Part shown: positions 1 through 9,255 of the stretch, in pieces
Position numbering within the stretch: position 1 is the stretch's first letter
How the letters are laid out: each line of letters begins with the position of its first letter
Origin: Thalassomonas sp. RHCl1
Lineage (GTDB): Bacteria; Pseudomonadota; Gammaproteobacteria; Enterobacterales; Alteromonadaceae
Reading direction: 5' to 3'
NCBI RefSeq assembly: GCF_947387555.1
Contig: NZ_CANDNZ010000018.1
Coordinates: 1 to 64,000 of the forward strand
Length of the DNA stretch: 64,000 bases
Notes under the pieces: model-generated
Seen by the model: only the letters and a program-made list of their open reading frames with translations
The model's database searches: none
Told to the model about the DNA's origin: nothing
Translations under genes and position numbers: made by a program

Positions 1-40
1 AAGGTGGGTAAAAACAAAGCCTTCTAAGTATCCGAAGAAT

Positions 41-75
41 AAAAGAAATGCCAGTCAGCTTAACTGACTGGCATT
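41..75 (-). terminator. intrinsic terminator of polA or of the small RNA
   Basis: Positions 47-58 and 64-75 form a perfect 12-bp inverted repeat with a 5-nt loop. On the minus strand the stem is followed by a T-rich run (TTTCTTTTATT). Confidence 0.8.
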
Positions 76-150
76 ACCCAAAGCGGGGCTTTAAAAACTT
101 CAGAGATAAAAGGTAGTTCACTTAATAGGAACCGCTCTCCACTGAGATAA
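41..150 (-). ncRNA. spf: candidate Spot 42-like small RNA downstream of polA
   Basis: The minus strand just downstream of polA carries a non-coding stretch ending in a strong hairpin. In E. coli and Vibrio the Spot 42 RNA, a CRP-controlled regulator of carbon use, sits in this same place. Read on the minus strand, the segment holds ACCTTTTA about 40 nt before a terminator stem containing CCAGTCAG. E. coli Spot 42 has the same ACCTTTTA about 43 nt before a stem containing CCCAGTCA. The 5' end near 150 is inferred from the usual length of about 109 nt. Synteny and partial motif match support it, but overall identity looks low; it could instead be only the polA 3' UTR. Confidence 0.45.
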
Positions 151-209
151 TTTCACCAGGGGATAAAATATTTTCTCTTCCAGTAAAATCCACAACCTGT
201 TATCACAGC

Positions 210-2945
210 CTAATGGGCCTGGTGCCAGTTATCGCCGATACCGGCTTCGGCAATTAACGGCACATCGAGCGCAACGGCATTATTCATGATCTCCACCAGA
301 CTGGCAGTGGTTTCTTCAACGATATCCTGATGAATTTCAAAAATCAGTTCATCGTGCACCTGCATCGTCATTTTAATGCGCGGATCATTTTGCTCGGTGA
401 TCCAGGCGTCAACCGCCAACATCGCCTTCTTGATAATATCTGCCGCCGTGCCCTGCATAGGGGCATTGATAGCGGCACGCTCGGCGCCTTTTTTGCGCAT
501 CTGGTTTTTTGATTTGATATCCGGCAGATACAGGCGACGGCCAAACAAGGTTTCAACATACCCCTGTTCGGTGGCCTGCGCCCGGGTATCTTCCATATAG
601 GTCAATACCCCAGGATAACGTTCAAAATACTTATCCATATATTGTTGCGCCTGATGGCGGCCGATATCCAGCTGCTTGGACAAACCAAAGGCCGACATGC
701 CGTAAATCAGGCCAAAGTTAATGGCCTTGGCGCTGCGGCGCTGATCGCTGGTCACCTGGTTCAGCTCTACAGAAAAAATTTCTGCCGCCGTTGCCCGGTG
801 AACATCGCGTCCCTGGGCAAAGGCGCTTACCAGGCCGGGATCGCCGGACAGGTGCGCCATAATGCGTAGTTCAATTTGCGAATAATCGATGGCGACAATT
901 TTATGATCTTGCGGGGCGATAAAGGCTTCACGGATCTTACGCCCTTCTTCACTGCGGATCGGAATGTTCTGCAGGTTAGGATCCGTGGAAGACAAACGGC
1001 CGGTGGCCGCTACCGCCTGATGATAGGAGGTATGTACCCGGTTGGTTTTACCGGCAACCATTAACGGCAACTTATCGGTATAGGTAGATTTAAGCTTGCT
1101 CAGACCGCGGTTTTCCAGGATAAGTTTCGGCAACGGATAATCCAGCGCCAGTTCCTGTAACACTTCTTCTGCGGTAGAAGGGGCTCCCTTGGGAGTTTTC
1201 TTGATCACCGGGATTTTCAGCTCTTCAAATAAAATTTGCTGCAACTGCTTCGGCGAGCCGAGATTAAAGGATTTACCCGCCAGGTTATGGGCTTCCACTT
1301 CCAGCTCTTCCAGGCGTTTGCCTAAGGTCTGGCTTTGCTGATCCAGCAGATCGCAGTCAATCAATACCCCGTGCTGCTCCATTTTCGCCAGCACCGGCAT
1401 CAGGGGTAATTCAATGTCATTATAAACACTTAACTGATTGGCGGACTTTTCCAACTGCGGGTAAATGGCCTGGTGCAGGCGCAAGGTAATGTCGGCATCT
1501 TCGGCGGCATAAAAACCGGCTTTTTCAATCTCTATCTGGTTAAAGGTCAACTGCTTGGCCCCTTTACCGGCAATGTCTTCAAAATGCACGGTTTTATAAC
1601 CCAGATATTTTTCTGCCAACGCATCCATATTATGGCGGGTGGCAACACTGTTTAAACAGTAGGACTCTATCATGGTATCAAAAGCGACACCTTGGAGTTC
1701 GATATCATAATGGGAAAGCACATTGGCATCATATTTCAGGTTCTGGCCAAGTTTGGCTTTGTCTTTATCTTCCAGCAAAGGCTTTAACTTGCCGAGCACA
1801 AAGTCGATATCCAGTTGCTCGGGGGCATCTTCATAGTCATGTTTTAACGGCACGTAAGCGGCTTTACCCGGCTGGCACGCAAAAGACAAACCAACCAGCT
1901 CGGCTTTCATATAATCAATACTGGTGGTTTCGGTATCAAAGGCAAAATAATCCGCCGCGGTTAACTCTTTAAGCCAGGCTTCAAAAGCCGCCTGCTCGTA
2001 AATAATGTCGTAATCGGCTTCTACCTGTTGTTCGGCTTCTACTTCATCTTCCTCACCGGCAGCGCTTTTATCACCCTTGCCGGATGTCAAATCCGCCAAT
2101 AAACGGCGTAATTCAAACTTTTGATAAAGAGACGTCAGGGCTTCAACATCCGCCTCTTTCGGCTGTAACTCGCTGACCCCCTGCTCCAGCTCGACATCGA
2201 GCTTAATGGTGGCCAGTTCATAGGATAACGGCAGCTGGGTCAGTGCCGCCCGCAGGTTTTCCCCTACTTTGCCTTTTACCTGGTCGGCATTGGCAATGAC
2301 CCCGTCTAAACTGTCGTAGGCAGTCAGCCACTTCACCGCGGTTTTCGGGCCGCATTTTTCCACCCCGGGGATGTTATCCACCTTATCCCCCATCAGTGCC
2401 AGATAATCTATGATGCGGTCCGGTTTCACCCCGAACTTTTCCACAACCCCGGCTTCATCCATCTCGACATTGGTCATGGTATTGATCAGCCTGACATTCG
2501 GGCTCACCAGCTGGGCCATATCTTTATCGCCGGTGGAGATCACCGTTTCTATGCCCAGCTCACAAGCCTGGCGCGCCAGAGTGCCAATAACATCATCGGC
2601 TTCCACCCCTTCAATCACCAGTAAAGGCAGCCCCATGGCGCCGATGATCTCGTGGATAGGTGCTATCTGGCTGCGCAGGTCTTCCGGCATCGGCGGACGA
2701 TTGGCTTTATATTCCGGATAAAGATCATTACGGAAAGTCTTTCCTTTGGCGTCAAAAACCACCACGACATTACCCTGGGGATAGTCTTTTTTCAGGCTGT
2801 TGATCATATTCAACACCCCGGTAATGGCCCCGGTAGGCTGACCGTCGGCAGTCGATAGTGCCTGAAGGTAAGGAACATGATAAGCACGGAATAAATAAGA
2901 GGAGCCATCGACGAGAATAAGCGGAGATAATGAAGACGTTGTCAT
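210..2945 (-). CDS. polA: DNA polymerase I
   Basis: 911 residues, close to the 928 of E. coli PolA. It acts in Okazaki fragment processing and repair synthesis. The N-terminal third is the 5'-3' exonuclease domain. The middle has the 3'-5' exonuclease Exo I motif (FDTETT), so proofreading is probably kept. The C-terminal half has polymerase motif A (DYSQIELRIMAHLSGD), the O helix (RRSAKAINFGLIYGMS) and motif C (QVHDELIFE). An acidic linker rich in Glu and Asp lies near residues 290-310. The long upstream spacer carries DnaA-box-like sites. It is a single gene with a terminator at 41-75. Confidence 0.98.
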   Translation of the reverse strand: MTTSSLSPLILVDGSSYLFRAYHVPYLQALSTADGQPTGAITGVLNMINSLKKDYPQGNVVVVFDAKGKTFRNDLYPEYKANRPPMPEDLRSQIAPIHEIIGAMGLPLLVIEGVEADDVIGTLARQACELGIETVISTGDKDMAQLVSPNVRLINTMTNVEMDEAGVVEKFGVKPDRIIDYLALMGDKVDNIPGVEKCGPKTAVKWLTAYDSLDGVIANADQVKGKVGENLRAALTQLPLSYELATIKLDVELEQGVSELQPKEADVEALTSLYQKFELRRLLADLTSGKGDKSAAGEEDEVEAEQQVEADYDIIYEQAAFEAWLKELTAADYFAFDTETTSIDYMKAELVGLSFACQPGKAAYVPLKHDYEDAPEQLDIDFVLGKLKPLLEDKDKAKLGQNLKYDANVLSHYDIELQGVAFDTMIESYCLNSVATRHNMDALAEKYLGYKTVHFEDIAGKGAKQLTFNQIEIEKAGFYAAEDADITLRLHQAIYPQLEKSANQLSVYNDIELPLMPVLAKMEQHGVLIDCDLLDQQSQTLGKRLEELEVEAHNLAGKSFNLGSPKQLQQILFEELKIPVIKKTPKGAPSTAEEVLQELALDYPLPKLILENRGLSKLKSTYTDKLPLMVAGKTNRVHTSYHQAVAATGRLSSTDPNLQNIPIRSEEGRKIREAFIAPQDHKIVAIDYSQIELRIMAHLSGDPGLVSAFAQGRDVHRATAAEIFSVELNQVTSDQRRSAKAINFGLIYGMSAFGLSKQLDIGRHQAQQYMDKYFERYPGVLTYMEDTRAQATEQGYVETLFGRRLYLPDIKSKNQMRKKGAERAAINAPMQGTAADIIKKAMLAVDAWITEQNDPRIKMTMQVHDELIFEIHQDIVEETTASLVEIMNNAVALDVPLIAEAGIGDNWHQAH

Positions 2946-3046
2946 GATTTTTTTACGGTTGAAAATAAAAGTGACGCTAGCATGCCATATTCCGGAATTT
3001 GTCTCTACCGGCAGCGAGGAATTAGCTCAATATTCTAGGCATCACC

Positions 3047-3472
3047 TGTGGATAACTTTGTTGAAAAGATGCAGGGAAATCCACATCAATTAAAAACTGA
3101 TATGTTTATTTATAAATTAAAGGCATGATTTTGTTGATAAAAGGTGGTTAGGTCAGCCTTTTAACGCACAATTATTATTCTTTCTTGTATGTGGATAAAA
3201 ACTTAATGCTTCCGATTTGCTTCAGGCCCGAGCTGTATAAAAAACATTCAAAGTGAGTTCGGGCGAGCTAAAGATTACCAGATAACGCTGTTATTACCAG
3301 CAAATTATTAAATTATTTTTTAGCAACAAATCCGTTTCTGAAATAACAAAAAAACATAAGTCAGCCATGACGGGCTTGCATAACTGTTTGACCAGTTGGT
3401 TAAGTAAACAGGGATTATTTCCCACCAAAAGATATACAATATACATAACAAGATGTTTTATCCTGTGGATTA
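3047..3472. promoter_or_regulatory. cluster of DnaA-box-like sites upstream of polA
   Basis: This 670-bp AT-rich spacer (2946-3615) has no convincing gene. It holds two perfect copies of TGTGGATAA, the complement of the TTATCCACA DnaA box, at 3047-3055 and 3190-3198, and a one-mismatch copy (TGTGGATTA) at 3464-3472. All three are in the same orientation. DnaA is reported to stimulate polA expression in E. coli, so a regulatory role is plausible. GATC sites and 13-mer repeats typical of an origin were not seen, so I do not call oriC. Confidence 0.5.
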
Positions 3473-3536
3473 TTTTCACCGTAAACAGATAATTAATCGT
3501 TGATTTCAATCATAATAAATTCACTAAACGGTCAAC

Positions 3537-3567
3537 AAAAAAAGCGGCAAGTACCAACACCTGCCGC
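3537..3567 (-). terminator. terminator of the RCC1-like repeat gene
   Basis: GCGGCA and TGCCGC arms (3544-3567) form a hairpin with one mismatch in the inner stem. On the minus strand it is followed by a run of seven T (3543 down to 3537), right after the stop of the gene at 3616. Confidence 0.75.
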
Positions 3568-3615
3568 AATACGCTTTATCGAAAAAAATTGCCTTCTTCC
3601 CTGGCTGATAACGGC

Positions 3616-4914
3616 CTAGTTAGCCTCATCCAGCACTATGGCGGCAAAGGCGGTATTATTGCCCACTATGGTTTTAACATTCACCAGCTGCGCGGCAACA
3701 CTGCTGCTGTCCCCGCCGGTAAAACTTGAGCCCCAGGTGTGAACACTGCCATCGGCTTTTATGGCCGCAAATGCCGAAGAGGTTGCCGAAAGGCTAATGA
3801 CATTATCAAACTCGGTAATGGCGCCGCCATTGGCCTTTGCCATCGATTTTACTGTGCCACCGGCTTCCAGCAGGGCAAACGCCTTGCTATTAACATTAAC
3901 AGCAATCGCCGACGAACTCGAAGGCACAAAGTTCTTTTCCCTGTAGTCACCCGTGGTTACCGTACCCCAGGCAAAGACGCTGCCGTAATGTTCTATGCCG
4001 GCAAAACCACCGGTTAACGGATAAATAGCCCGGACATGCTGCTGATAACCGGACACCTGGCTAAAATCCCCTCCCTTAGGGGCCAGCCCCCAGGTCACCA
4101 CCTTACTATCACTGGTCAGCGCCGCAAAAGCATCATCATTAGCCACCACCTGTTTGATATTGGTAAGGCCAGCCAATCCGGAAGTATCACCCAGGTAATA
4201 ATCCAGTCCCCAGGTCACCAGGCTGCCGTCATATTTTTCTGCGGCAAAAGTACGGTGGTTGCTGTAGATATTCTTGATAAACTTCAACTCACCACTCACA
4301 GCGCTGCTGTCGCCGCCATAATTACTATCCCCCCAGGTAACCACAGTGCCGTTGGCTTTTAATGCCGCAAAAGCACCGCCAGAGGCATATACTTCCCTGA
4401 CATTGGTGAGCTGCGCTGCCACCGCACTGTCGTCCATTCCCCAAGTCACCACAGTACCGTCGCTTTTTAATGCCGCAAAGGCATAGCCACAGGAGATAAT
4501 CTTTTTCACGCCGGTGAGTTTTTCCTGCACGGCTGAACTGTCGCCGCCATACCACTCGGGTCCCCAGGTCACTACAGTGCCGTCCGCTTTCAGCGCTGCC
4601 GCGGCCCCCATAGAGGTGGTAATACTCTTGACGTTCTTCAGCTGATCTGCAACGGCACTGGAGTCTCCGCCATTATTTTCATGGCCCCAGGTCACGACAG
4701 TACCGTCGGTTTTCAGTGCCATAAACGCCAGTTCGGTATGGTAGATGTGCTCGACGTCCGTAAGATTTTGCACGGCGTTATTATCGCCGCCATAACGGCT
4801 GTTTCCCCAGGCCACGACCTTATTGGCAGCGAGTACGCTATTACCAACGCCAACCAGCAATACCAGCGCCAATGCCTTAGCGCCCATTCCCATAAAACCA
4901 GATTTATACTTCAT
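3616..4914 (-). CDS. secreted RCC1-like repeat (beta-propeller) protein
   Basis: 432 residues. A signal peptide occupies about residues 1-29 (hydrophobic core ALALVLLVGVG, cleavage near LAA). The rest is about ten tandem repeats of roughly 41 residues with the pattern V-V-T-W-G, then GGDSSAV, then a Leu and Asn-Val-Lys segment, then AFAALK-DG. Some copies lack the GGD part, and copies 7-9 are the most diverged. This matches RCC1/BNR-type propeller blades, although canonical RCC1 blades are nearer 50 residues. No catalytic or anchoring domain is visible, so it is probably an exported binding protein. It is monocistronic. Partner and role are unknown. Confidence 0.85.
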   Translation of the reverse strand: MKYKSGFMGMGAKALALVLLVGVGNSVLAANKVVAWGNSRYGGDNNAVQNLTDVEHIYHTELAFMALKTDGTVVTWGHENNGGDSSAVADQLKNVKSITTSMGAAAALKADGTVVTWGPEWYGGDSSAVQEKLTGVKKIISCGYAFAALKSDGTVVTWGMDDSAVAAQLTNVREVYASGGAFAALKANGTVVTWGDSNYGGDSSAVSGELKFIKNIYSNHRTFAAEKYDGSLVTWGLDYYLGDTSGLAGLTNIKQVVANDDAFAALTSDSKVVTWGLAPKGGDFSQVSGYQQHVRAIYPLTGGFAGIEHYGSVFAWGTVTTGDYREKNFVPSSSSAIAVNVNSKAFALLEAGGTVKSMAKANGGAITEFDNVISLSATSSAFAAIKADGSVHTWGSSFTGGDSSSVAAQLVNVKTIVGNNTAFAAIVLDEAN

Positions 4915-5057
4915 CTTTTTTTATCCTTGTGTGAAAGTTATCCGTCAAAGCCAAATTCAAAAAACGGCCCGACCCTGTTAAATAGCGGTCACCGGAAGAA
5001 AAACTGGATAGCTAAGATGTGAACACATAGTTTATGCTCATTAACAATCGGCGATAA

Positions 5058-5912
5058 TCACAATAACTGTTGGGACAGGCGTGGCTGGATAAAATCAATA
5101 AAGGCATGGAGTTTGGGGGTCGCCCCGACCCGGCTCGGATAAACCAGGTTAATTTCACCGTCCATCAGGGGGAAGTTCGTTAACACCCTGAGCAAACGAC
5201 CGCTTTTGACACTTTCCCGGATCATATAATGGGGCAATACCCCTATGCCTAACCCCGCCAGGGTCCACTCATGTATGGTAGACAATTCATTGGCACTGGC
5301 CTTAATCACGGTATTCTTGTTATGGCCATAGGCCTGATAAACCCGCTCCCGATTTGCCTCCATCACCAATAAGTCTATACGCCCGGGATGCGCCGAAATA
5401 TATTCGGGTGAGGCATAAGCCGCAATCCTGGCAATACCCAGCTTTTTCGCCACCAGGGAAGAATCATCAAGGGGACCTATACGGATCCCGGCATCAAAGC
5501 CATGACGGATCAAATCCAGCCTTTGGTTATCATAAAACATGTTTAATTTAACTTCGGGAAATTTAAAAATAAACTCCGCCAAAATTGGCCGCAGCAATTG
5601 CTCTCCCAGGGTAAGGCTGGTGGTAATTTTCAACTCCCCCATGGGCTTTTCCAGCATTTGCAGGAGCTTATTTTCCCCTTGTGCCAGCTGGTGAATAATT
5701 TGCTGGCAATATTCAAAATATAAGCGCCCCGCTTCGGTGAGAGCAATGCTGCGAGTGGTGCGCTCCAGCAACCTGACACCTATTTCCTGCTCTAAACGGC
5801 TGATACGCTGGCTAACATTGGATTTGGTGAGATTAAGCGTTTTGGCGGCGGCGGTAAAACTGCCCGATTGCGCCACATGGGCAAAAACTACCCTGTCATT
5901 ATAATTTTTCAT
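5058..5912 (-). CDS. LysR family transcriptional regulator
   Basis: 284 residues. The N-terminal winged helix-turn-helix (residues 4-62, SGSFTAAAKTLNLTKSNVSQ) is typical of LysR, followed by the linker helix and a periplasmic-binding-like effector domain. The style with ERTTRSIALTEAGRLYFEYC resembles the large CrgA/AaeR-like branch. The effector domain is slightly short for the family. The neighbour on one side is the metal efflux operon on the same strand and on the other the repeat protein. No divergent target gene is present, so the regulon cannot be read from context. Confidence 0.93.
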   Translation of the reverse strand: MKNYNDRVVFAHVAQSGSFTAAAKTLNLTKSNVSQRISRLEQEIGVRLLERTTRSIALTEAGRLYFEYCQQIIHQLAQGENKLLQMLEKPMGELKITTSLTLGEQLLRPILAEFIFKFPEVKLNMFYDNQRLDLIRHGFDAGIRIGPLDDSSLVAKKLGIARIAAYASPEYISAHPGRIDLLVMEANRERVYQAYGHNKNTVIKASANELSTIHEWTLAGLGIGVLPHYMIRESVKSGRLLRVLTNFPLMDGEINLVYPSRVGATPKLHAFIDFIQPRLSQQLL

Positions 5913-5978
5913 TAAATACCGGATAAGACAAAGACTCTTATTGAATGCTTATATGTCGGCAAGGCACAGAAATTCTTC

Positions 5979-6003
5979 AGTGTAATCGGTTACACTTTTT
6001 TTT
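5979..6003 (+). terminator. orphan intrinsic terminator on the plus strand
   Basis: AGTGTAA and TTACACT (5979-5985, 5990-5996) pair around a TCGG loop and are followed by eight T on the plus strand (5996-6003). All nearby genes are on the minus strand, so no plus-strand gene explains it. It may end a small or antisense RNA, or it may act as an operator for the LysR gene. Confidence 0.6.
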
Positions 6004-6025
6004 ATAAAGCCGCAGTGGAAATAAT

Positions 6026-6060
6026 AAACTCCCCTTTAATTAACCATTAAAGGGGAGTTT
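6026..6060 (-). terminator. hairpin at the end of the metal efflux operon
   Basis: A perfect 15-bp inverted repeat (6026-6040 with 6046-6060) around a TAACC loop lies 32 bp past the stop of the RND pump. The arms are A/T-rich at the outside and G/C-rich in the middle, as in bidirectional terminators. The T-run on the minus strand is short and interrupted. Confidence 0.7.
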
Positions 6061-6091
6061 ATAAGAAGTTAGTTAACACTTATCTATCAGG

Positions 6092-9000
6092 TTAACGCAT
6101 ATCCGCTAACTTACCTTTGGAAAACCAGCGATACAATACCGGCAAAACGAACAGGGTTAACAGGGTGGCGGTTACCAAACCGCCGACAATAACCGTGGCC
6201 AGGGGTTTTTGTATTTCCGCACCGACCCCATTGGACAGCAACATAGGGATCAAACCCAATGCCGAAGTGATCGCCGTCATCAATACCGGACGCAACCGTG
6301 AGCTGGCGCCGTCAAATACCGCATCTTTCACTGCCAGGCCGTCCTTAACCCTCTGGTTGATGCTCTCCACCATCACCACACCGTTAAGCACGGCAACACC
6401 GAACAAGGTAATAAAACCGACCGAGCTGGGCACCGACAAATACTGGCCGGACACATATAAAGAGAAAATACCGCCGATCACCGCCAGCGGCACATTCACC
6501 AGGATCAGCATCGCCTGGCCAAAAGAACTGAAAGCAAAATACAGCAGCAAGGCAATCAGTGCCAGCGACACCGGCACTACCAGCGACAGGCGTTTTTGCG
6601 CCCTCTGCTGGCTTTCAAACTGACCGCCGATATCCACCGAATAACCCGGCGGCAGCTGCACCCGGGCAGCGATGGCCTGACGAATATCCGCCACTACGCT
6701 GCCCATATCACGGCCCTGGACATTTGCCTGCACCACCACCCGGCGCTGAACATCATCGCGGCGCACCTGCGGCGGCCCCGCCTCTATGCTGACCTCGGCA
6801 ACATCCGCCAGGCGTACCCAGGCACCGGTAGGCGACTGTAACCTGAGTTCAGATATTGCCTGCTGATCTTTCCTGAAGCTCTCCTGCAGGCGCACATAGA
6901 TATCATATCTTTCATTGGCATTGATGATCTGCCCGGCTTCCCGTCCCCCCAAACCGTCACTGACCACTTCCATAACATCGCCCACCGATAAGCCGTAGCG
7001 GGACAGTTGCTGGCGCTTGGGTTTGATCACCAGTTGGGCTTCACCGGCAATCTGCTCCATGGCTACATCTTTAGCGCCGGTCACGGTTTTCACCGCCTGT
7101 TCGATTTCCTGGCCTTTGACCGCCAGCACCTTAAGATCTGAGCCGAATAACTTGATCGCCAGCTGTGCCTTAACCCCGGATAATAACTCATCCACCCGGG
7201 TGGCTATCGGCTGGGAGAAGTTCAGCAATAAGCCGGGGTATTGCTCCAGCTTTATTTCCATCAAGGCTTGCAGCTGGTAGCGGTTATCGGCACTGGTCCA
7301 CTCACTTACCGGCTTAAGGCCAAGATAAATCTCGATATTATTGACCGGCTCGGGATCGCCGCCAATTTCAGCCCGACCAATCCGGCTCAGGGCATAATTA
7401 ACTTCCGGGAATTCCAGCAACATCTTTTCCAGCTCAGGCGCCACCGACAGTGCAGTATCCAGACTAGAAGACGGCGCCAGCGTCACCCTTAAGTTAATGG
7501 TGCCCTCTTCCAGCTCAGGCACAAATTCTGTGCCCAACCTGGGTAACACAGCTAAAGCCGATACCAGTAACACCAGGGCAAAACCGACCACTACCCTGGT
7601 TTTGGTTAAGGCTAAGGCCAGCGTCTTCTTATACAGCTTATCCAAGGGGGTTAACAACAGGCTTTCCCGCGCGGTTACGCCATTTTTGAACAGGTAAGTG
7701 GCCAGGGCCGGCACCACGAGCAGGGCAACCAGTACCGCCGCCACTATCGCCAGCATAATACTGACCGCCATCGGCTGAAATAACTTGGCTTCAACCCCTT
7801 CAAAGCTGAATAACGGCATAAAAACCACCAGGATAATGGCGGCGGCAAAAAAAATCGGCCGCACCACTTCCTGTCCGGCTTCCTTTAAACGCAAGCCCAT
7901 GGCGTTATTGCTGTGTAAGGCATTTTCCTCCCGGGTCAGGTGTTTAAACATGTTCTCCACCATCACCACAGAGCCGTCCACCAGCATACCTATGGCAACT
8001 GCGATACCGCCAAGGGACATCAGATTTGCCGACAAGCCGCTCCAGGCCATGATCATCAAGGCAATACCGATGGAAATCGGGATGGAAATCAGCACCAGGA
8101 AAGTGGCGCGCAGATTCATTAAAAACAGCGCCAGCACAACAATAATAAAAACAAAGGCCAGCAACAGGGCATTGACGACCGTATCCACCGCCTGGGTGAT
8201 CAGATCCGCCTGGTCATAAAAGACTTCAAAGCGCACTCCTTCCGGCAGGGCCTGGTTTATCAGGGTTTCCCTGGCCTTGATGCCGTCTATGGTCGACTTG
8301 GTATTGGCCCCCATACGTTTTAATACGATGCCGGAAACCACCTCTCCCAATGGAGAAACAGTGCCATCTGCCCCGCGCCGGGTCATGGTCACCGCCCCCT
8401 GGCGAATTTCACTGCCCAGGGTAACATTGGCGACATCATTGACGGTCACGACAACACCATCAACGGTTTTTAACGGTATCTGGCGGATTTGCGCCAGCCC
8501 CTCCTGCTGCGGACTTAACCAACCCATACCACGGATCACCAGCTGCTCCTGGCCGCGGTTCATATACCAGCCGCCGGCATTCTGGTTATTCTGCTCCAAT
8601 GCCGCCACGACATCCTCCTGGGTCAGTTGATAGGCGAGCATGCGGGCCGGATTCACATTCACCTGGTATTGCTTAACATCACCGCCAAAAGACAAGACAT
8701 CGGTCACACCGTCTACCGGCATCAGCAGCAGTTTTACCACCCAGTCATTCAGGCTGCGCAGCGCCATGGCGTCATAACCCGAGTCAGGATCCGCCAGTAA
8801 CAGGTACTGGTATACCTGCCCCAGGCCCGAGGTATTGGGGCCGATTTCCGGCGTACCGACTCCTTGCGGGATCAGCTCTTTTGCCGCCTGCAAACGCTCG
8901 AACACCAGCTGGCGGGCAAAATAAATATCGGTACCTTCCCTAAAGACCACGGTAATACCGGACAAGCCGGTTTTGGAAATAGAACGTACCTCTTCCACAT

Positions 9001-9232
9001 CCGGCAGGGCATACATCACCGACTCAATCGGGAAAGTGATCAGCTGCTCCACTTCCTCAGCCGCCAGTCCCGGCGCCTCGGTATTTATCGCCACCTGGAC
9101 ATTGGTGACATCCGGAAAGGCATCCAGGTTTAATTTGGGAATAATAAAAACACTGCCCACAATCAGTGTCAGTAAGGCAATCACCACCAATAACCGGTTG
9201 GTGACCGCCCAGTCGATCAAACGATTCAACAT
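6092..9232 (-). CDS. czcA: heavy-metal efflux RND pump (CzcA/CusA family)
   Basis: 1046 residues, the usual length. It is the inner-membrane proton antiporter of a tripartite metal exporter. The N-terminal membrane helix (LLVVIALLTLIVGSVFII) leads into NLDAFPDVTNVQVAINTEAP, typical of the HME-RND class. The central transmembrane helix carries AIGMLVDGSVVMVEN, the helix IV signature with its key Asp. Two large periplasmic loops follow the helices in the normal order. It is the last gene of the operon, 23 bp behind the adaptor gene. The metal is probably divalent (Zn, Co, Cd, Ni), but sequence alone does not exclude Cu/Ag. Confidence 0.95.
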   Translation of the reverse strand: MLNRLIDWAVTNRLLVVIALLTLIVGSVFIIPKLNLDAFPDVTNVQVAINTEAPGLAAEEVEQLITFPIESVMYALPDVEEVRSISKTGLSGITVVFREGTDIYFARQLVFERLQAAKELIPQGVGTPEIGPNTSGLGQVYQYLLLADPDSGYDAMALRSLNDWVVKLLLMPVDGVTDVLSFGGDVKQYQVNVNPARMLAYQLTQEDVVAALEQNNQNAGGWYMNRGQEQLVIRGMGWLSPQQEGLAQIRQIPLKTVDGVVVTVNDVANVTLGSEIRQGAVTMTRRGADGTVSPLGEVVSGIVLKRMGANTKSTIDGIKARETLINQALPEGVRFEVFYDQADLITQAVDTVVNALLLAFVFIIVVLALFLMNLRATFLVLISIPISIGIALMIMAWSGLSANLMSLGGIAVAIGMLVDGSVVMVENMFKHLTREENALHSNNAMGLRLKEAGQEVVRPIFFAAAIILVVFMPLFSFEGVEAKLFQPMAVSIMLAIVAAVLVALLVVPALATYLFKNGVTARESLLLTPLDKLYKKTLALALTKTRVVVGFALVLLVSALAVLPRLGTEFVPELEEGTINLRVTLAPSSSLDTALSVAPELEKMLLEFPEVNYALSRIGRAEIGGDPEPVNNIEIYLGLKPVSEWTSADNRYQLQALMEIKLEQYPGLLLNFSQPIATRVDELLSGVKAQLAIKLFGSDLKVLAVKGQEIEQAVKTVTGAKDVAMEQIAGEAQLVIKPKRQQLSRYGLSVGDVMEVVSDGLGGREAGQIINANERYDIYVRLQESFRKDQQAISELRLQSPTGAWVRLADVAEVSIEAGPPQVRRDDVQRRVVVQANVQGRDMGSVVADIRQAIAARVQLPPGYSVDIGGQFESQQRAQKRLSLVVPVSLALIALLLYFAFSSFGQAMLILVNVPLAVIGGIFSLYVSGQYLSVPSSVGFITLFGVAVLNGVVMVESINQRVKDGLAVKDAVFDGASSRLRPVLMTAITSALGLIPMLLSNGVGAEIQKPLATVIVGGLVTATLLTLFVLPVLYRWFSKGKLADMR

Positions 9233-9255
9233 TAGCTGTCTCCTTAGGTTATAAC

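Noticed and set aside
3294-3509. 71-codon frame on the minus strand upstream of polA
   Set aside because: It has no ribosome site, its composition is that of the AT-rich spacer, and it crosses a DnaA-like box; treated as chance.
2946-3615. Replication origin (oriC) near polA
   Set aside because: DnaA boxes are present, but GATC clusters, AT-rich 13-mers and the usual origin neighbour genes are not seen in the window.
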